Below, piece by piece: positions 60,560 to 64,000 of a stretch of DNA of 64,000 bases (the first letter of the stretch is position 1; each line of letters starts with the position of its first letter). The notes below the pieces were generated by a model. It was not told the DNA's origin. It did not search any database and was given only the letters and a program-made list of their open reading frames with translations. This DNA comes from Streptomyces nigra. Lineage in GTDB: Bacteria; Actinomycetota; Actinomycetes; Streptomycetales; Streptomycetaceae. The stretch lies in the NCBI RefSeq assembly GCF_003074055.1, contig NZ_CP029043.1:2720501-2784500 (forward strand), in the 5' to 3' direction. The position numbers and the translations under genes are program-made.

Positions 60560-61999
60560 TCAGCCCACCTTCTCGAGCTCCGGCTCCTCGCCGCCACGGA
60601 TGGCGATCGCGGGGTTGCGGCTCTTGAGGAAGGCCCAGCCGATGCCGAGGGCGGCGGCCCAGCCGGCGGCGACGTACAGGCAGACGCGCGCGTCCTTGTC
60701 GTACGCGATCATGCAGGTCACGCCGATGAGGAAGAGCAGCGCGACCCAGCTGAACAGGGCGCCGCCGGGGGCCGGGAAGGACGACGCGCGCAGCCGGCCC
60801 GCGTCGACGGCGGCGCGGTAGCGGATGTGGCTGACGAGGATCATCATCCAGGTCCAGATGCCGGCCGCGGTGGCGACGGAGGTGACGTAGAGGAACGCCT
60901 TCTCCGGGACGACGTAGTTCAGGACGACGCCGATGCCCATGAGCGCCACGGAGACGGTGATGCCGACGGCGGGCGTCTTGCGGCGGTTGAGCTTGCCGAA
61001 CGCCTGCGGGGCCTCGCTGTTGGACGCCAGGTCGCGCAGCATGCGGCCGGTGGAGTACATGCCGGAGTTGCAGGACGACAGGGCCGCGGTGAGGACGACG
61101 AAGTTGACGATGCCCGCGGCGAGCGGGATGCCGATCTTGCCGAAGGCGTGCACGAAGGGGCTCTCGCCGGCGGAGAACTCGGTCCACTTGACGACGGAGA
61201 GGATGACCAGCAGGGCGCCGACGTAGAAGACGATGATGCGCCAGGGCAGCGTGTTGATGGCCTTGGGCAGGGTCTTCTCGGGGTTCTCGGACTCGCCCGC
61301 GGTGACGCCGACCAGCTCGACGGCGAGGTAGGCGAACATGACGCCCTGGAGCGTCATCAGGCTGGAGCCGATGCCGTTGGGGAAGAACCCGCCGTGCGAC
61401 CAGAGGTTGGAGGCGGCGGCGGTGTCACCGGCGTCCGAGAAGCCCAGGGTGAGCACGCCGAGGCCGATGACGATCATGCCGATGATGGCCGTGACCTTGA
61501 CCATCGAGAACCAGAACTCGACCTCGCCGAAGATCTTGACGGAGATCAGGTTGACGCCGAAGAGCACCACGAGGAACACCAGGGCGCTGACCCACTGCGG
61601 GATCTCCGGGAACCAGAAGTGGATGTAGATCGCGGCGGCCGTCAGCTCGGCCATGCCGGTGACCACCCACATGAGCCAGTACGTCCAGCCCGTGACGAAG
61701 CCGAAGAACGGGCCGAGGAACTCCCGGGCGTACTCGGCGAACGAGCCGGAGACGGGCCGGTACAGGAGCAGCTCGCCCAGGGCCCGCATGATGAAGAAGA
61801 TGACGACGCCCGCGAGGGCGTACATGAGGATGATGCTGGGCCCGGCCTTCGCGATGTTCGCACCGGCACCCATGAACAGGCCGACGCCGATGGCGCCGCC
61901 GATCGCGATCATCTGGACCTGACGGCTGCCGAGGCCGCGCTCGTACCCCTCTTCGGGGGCACCCGTGGCCGTCGCGTCAGTGACCTTCGAAGAGGTCAT
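60560..61999 (-). CDS. Amino-acid permease (APC superfamily, AAT family)
   Basis: A protein of 479 residues with 12 membrane helices. The AAT signature near TM1 is QMIAIGGAIGVGLFMGAG; TM3-4 contains SFAEYAREFLGPFFGFVTGWTY, and GELLLYRPVSGS is the amphipathic loop. The family imports amino acids by proton symport (CycA-, AnsP- and GabP-like). The ATG at 61999 has GAGAAAGG about 10 nt upstream; MEKGAQH at 62020 is an alternative. Its proximity to cysteine genes does not prove a sulfur amino acid as substrate. Confidence 0.9.
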   Translation of the reverse strand: MTSSKVTDATATGAPEEGYERGLGSRQVQMIAIGGAIGVGLFMGAGANIAKAGPSIILMYALAGVVIFFIMRALGELLLYRPVSGSFAEYAREFLGPFFGFVTGWTYWLMWVVTGMAELTAAAIYIHFWFPEIPQWVSALVFLVVLFGVNLISVKIFGEVEFWFSMVKVTAIIGMIVIGLGVLTLGFSDAGDTAAASNLWSHGGFFPNGIGSSLMTLQGVMFAYLAVELVGVTAGESENPEKTLPKAINTLPWRIIVFYVGALLVILSVVKWTEFSAGESPFVHAFGKIGIPLAAGIVNFVVLTAALSSCNSGMYSTGRMLRDLASNSEAPQAFGKLNRRKTPAVGITVSVALMGIGVVLNYVVPEKAFLYVTSVATAAGIWTWMMILVSHIRYRAAVDAGRLRASSFPAPGGALFSWVALLFLIGVTCMIAYDKDARVCLYVAAGWAAALGIGWAFLKSRNPAIAIRGGEEPELEKVG

Positions 62000-62362
62000 G
62001 TGTTGTGCGCCTTTCTCCATGCCGACCCGAGGCCTTTCGTCGGCCGCGGATCGGGTCTCGATCCCCCCGGATTGCTGGAGCTGTGCCCGGCCGGCGATCC
62101 GCCGGCCCTGTGGCGCACCCTGCCGAACATTCGGGTGGTGTTCGGCGGGCGGTCGTGAAGATCTATCACGGCGGCAACACCGATCGACGGGGGCGCGTGT
62201 GGCGCACCCCACAGGGAGAACCGGACAAAATCACCGCCGCCCCGCATAGCGGGTGGCGGCGGTGACGGGATCGTTATCCGGATTTGAGCGTCCGCTGAGC
62301 GAACACAGAACCATCACATATCGGCACACAATGGTCGCGAAAGCCGGGTGGACAGGCGATGT
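62000..62362. other. 363-bp intergenic region upstream of the permease
   Basis: It holds the permease promoter region and, at 62231-62265, a terminator for the clpS-DUF2017 operon. A second weak symmetry (gaagatctatc near 62157) is seen. No gene is supported. Confidence 0.6.
62231..62265 (-). terminator. Terminator of the clpS-DUF2017 operon
   Basis: 11-bp arms tcaccgccgcc (62231-62241) and ggcggcggtga (62255-62265), with inner ccgc/gcgg pairing. Confidence 0.8.
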
Positions 62363-62971
62363 TCAGGGCATCAGGGTGGCGACCAGGGTCTCCTGGAGGC
62401 CGCCGAGCCAGAGATAGGCCATCACCATCGGCTTGCGGGAGTCCTCGTCCGGGAGGCGGTACAGCAGATCGGTGTCGTCCTCGTCGGTGATCTCCAGCCG
62501 GGACCCGATGGCGAGCCGGAGGTCGTTGAGGGCGCCGAGCCACCGCTGGGACTCCTCGGTGGACAGCTTGAGCACCGCGCCGCCCTCACCGGCGCTCTCG
62601 GCGCTGAGCGCGTCCAGGGTACGGACCACCGCGAGGGCGTTCTCGCGTTTGCCGGCGCGCAGGTCGTTCTCCGTGTAGCGGCGGAACTCGGCGGAGTACG
62701 CCTTCTGCTCCTCGGCCTCCTCGGCCTGCGGGGTGCCGTCGGGGTCGCCGTACGCGTCCGGGAACAGACGCTTGAGCACGGGGTCGGAGGGCGGCTCGCT
62801 GGGGCCCTCGGCGAACAGCTCGGCGAGCGGGTCGTCGGAGGCCTCGCCGGCCGGGCCGGGTCCGATGAGTTCCAGCAGCTGGACGGCCAGCGACCGGATG
62901 ATGGAGATCTCGACTTCGTCGAGGACGACGGCGGCGCCGCCGCCGGGGACGGGTTCGAAGGTTCCTGGCAT
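62363..62971 (-). CDS. DUF2017 family protein
   Basis: A protein of 202 residues. It matches the actinobacterial DUF2017 family, which is always encoded just after clpS: EVEISIIRSLAVQLLELI, SAEFRRYTENDLRAGKRENALAVVRTLD, RWLGALNDLRLAIGSRLEI and YLWLGGLQETLVATL. Soluble and helical; function unknown. It is separated from clpS by 12 bp. Confidence 0.9.
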   Translation of the reverse strand: MPGTFEPVPGGGAAVVLDEVEISIIRSLAVQLLELIGPGPAGEASDDPLAELFAEGPSEPPSDPVLKRLFPDAYGDPDGTPQAEEAEEQKAYSAEFRRYTENDLRAGKRENALAVVRTLDALSAESAGEGGAVLKLSTEESQRWLGALNDLRLAIGSRLEITDEDDTDLLYRLPDEDSRKPMVMAYLWLGGLQETLVATLMP

Positions 62972-62983
62972 GGAGACGATTCG

Positions 62984-63301
62984 CTACTTCCGGTCCTGCT
63001 GAAGGGTGGCCCACAGGCCGTAGCCGTGCATGGCCTGCACGTCGCGTTCCATCTCCTCGCGGCTTCCGCTGGAGACGACCGCCCGGCCCTTGTGGTGGAC
63101 GTCGAGCATGAGCTTGGTGGCCTTGTCCTTGCTGTACCCGAAATACGTCTGGAAGACGTACGTCACGTAGCTCATGAGGTTGACCGGGTCGTTGTGCACG
63201 ATCGTGACCCAGGGGACGTCGGGCTCGGGGACGGCGAACACTTCCTCCGCCGACTCGGTGCGTTCGATCTCTAGGGGAGCGGGTGACGTCACAGTGCCCA
63301 T
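62984..63301 (-). CDS. clpS: ATP-dependent Clp protease adaptor ClpS
   Basis: A protein of 105 residues. The N-degron pocket motif [19 protein letters not shown] (Asn/Asp pair) and [20 protein letters not shown] are diagnostic. It delivers N-end-rule substrates to ClpAP/ClpCP. The start MGTVTSPAP at 63301 is chosen over an upstream ATG. It is divergent from the nicotinate phosphoribosyltransferase gene. Confidence 0.95.
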   Translation of the reverse strand: MGTVTSPAPLEIERTESAEEVFAVPEPDVPWVTIVHNDPVNLMSYVTYVFQTYFGYSKDKATKLMLDVHHKGRAVVSSGSREEMERDVQAMHGYGLWATLQQDRK

Positions 63302-63386
63302 GCTGCCACCGCAGGGGGGTGGTCGCACAAATCCCCGGCCCGCCCCACCCCTAAATCGTCAGAGTGACGAAATGGGGGTACGATGC

Positions 63387-64000
63387 ATGGCCATGGGAAC
63401 AGCGGACCTCAGGCTGCCGGTGGACGTTCCGTCGACGGCGCTCTTCACGGACCAGTACGAGCTGACGATGCTGCAGGCCGCCCTGAAGGCGGGCACCGCG
63501 GACCGGCGCAGCGTGTTCGAGGTCTTCACCCGGCGGCTGCCGCACGGCCGGCGCTACGGCGTGGTGGCCGGCACCGGACGCGTCCTGGACGCGGTGGAGA
63601 ACTTCCGCTTCGACGAGGACGTCCTCGGCTTCCTGCACGAGCGGGGCATCGTCGACGAGCCGACGCTGGAGCGGCTCGCGGACTACCGCTTCTCCGGCGA
63701 CATCTGGGGCTATCCGGAGGGCGAGGTCTACTTCCCCGGCTCGCCGATCCTTCGGGTGGAGGGCACCTTCGCGGAGTGCGTGCTGCTGGAGACGGTGATC
63801 CTCTCCATCCTCAACCACGACTCCGCGATCGCCGCGGCCGCCTCCCGGATGTCGGCGGCGGCCGGGGACCGCCCGCTGATCGAGATGGGGGCCCGCCGCA
63901 CCCACGAGCTGGCCGCGGTCGCCGCCTCCCGGGCCGCCTACATCGGCGGCTTCGCCTCCACCTCCGACCTGGCCGCCGGCTTCCGGTACGGCATCCCCAC
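63387..64000 (+). CDS. pncB: Nicotinate phosphoribosyltransferase, 3' truncated by window edge
   Basis: The ATG at 63387 (MAMGTADLRLPVDVPSTALFTDQYELTML) begins an open frame that runs past the right edge; ~204 residues are visible. The DQYELTM start, VFEVFTRRLPHGRRYGVVAGTGR, GFLHERGIVDEPTLERLADYRF and EMGARRTHELAAVAASRAAYIGGF are family hallmarks, including the phosphate-binding His-containing loop. It converts nicotinate and PRPP to NaMN in NAD salvage. It is divergent from clpS-DUF2017, a conserved actinobacterial arrangement. Confidence 0.94.
   Translation, partial: MAMGTADLRLPVDVPSTALFTDQYELTMLQAALKAGTADRRSVFEVFTRRLPHGRRYGVVAGTGRVLDAVENFRFDEDVLGFLHERGIVDEPTLERLADYRFSGDIWGYPEGEVYFPGSPILRVEGTFAECVLLETVILSILNHDSAIAAAASRMSAAAGDRPLIEMGARRTHELAAVAASRAAYIGGFASTSDLAAGFRYGIP

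Overview
The window is chromosomal DNA from a high-GC actinomycete, almost certainly a Streptomyces. Evidence for this: GC-saturated third codon positions, many GTG starts and 4-bp stop/start overlaps, a glxA / GH6 endoglucanase pair, LAXTG/sortase surface biology, and a nagF-nagE1-nagE2 GlcNAc PTS with DasR-type operators. From memory, the order of the housekeeping genes resembles the S. coelicolor SCO2837-SCO2919 region, interrupted by one large accessory island.

Layout. 1-15.9 kb: the 3' part of the radical-copper oxidase glxA and a convergent GH6 lipoprotein; a class F sortase with a secreted partner; a NagD-like HAD phosphatase; a ~1.05-kb degenerate tandem-repeat array that abuts the 3' end of a LARTG sortase substrate; a ROK regulator divergent from a Gfo/Idh/MocA oxidoreductase; a FAH hydrolase; a second YidC; an HxlR regulator divergent from an MFS exporter; a frameshifted class E sortase; and a SEC-C protein. 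16.0-35.5 kb: a putative anti-phage island. A rightward vsr - catalytically degenerate C5 methylase - intact C5 methylase operon converges on a leftward HTH-GHKL ATPase / unknown / unknown operon. Divergent from that runs a rightward, translationally coupled operon encoding a GHKL-SF2 helicase fusion, a UvrD-like helicase, a DrmA-like helicase and a DrmB-like DUF1998 protein. It looks like a DISARM-related system without DrmC. 35.7-64 kb: core-like genes. These include small secreted and membrane proteins, an LLM oxidoreductase, two transporters, a DUF445 protein, an SGNH hydrolase, an ABC-2 exporter, a class A PBP, a guanidine-III riboswitch with gdx, Bcp, tandem HNH genes, tRNA-Leu(UAG), rph / lipoprotein / rdgB, the nag PTS genes, an MBL hydrolase, a cysM-cysO-leader peptide-JAMM sulfur-transfer cluster, an amino-acid permease, clpS-DUF2017 and the start of nicotinate phosphoribosyltransferase.

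How the genes fit together. The island reads as three coordinated transcription units: DNA marking and Vsr-type cutting, a regulator/ATPase sensor, and a translocase machine. The nag genes carry dre operators and import GlcNAc. The CysO/JAMM/CysM genes form a protein-bound-sulfur route to cysteine, preceded by a Cys-containing leader peptide. A separate feature recurs on the minus strand: four genes (3917, 5872, 10634 and 39591) are each followed directly by tandem copies of their own stop-codon region, with units from 8 to ~70 bp.
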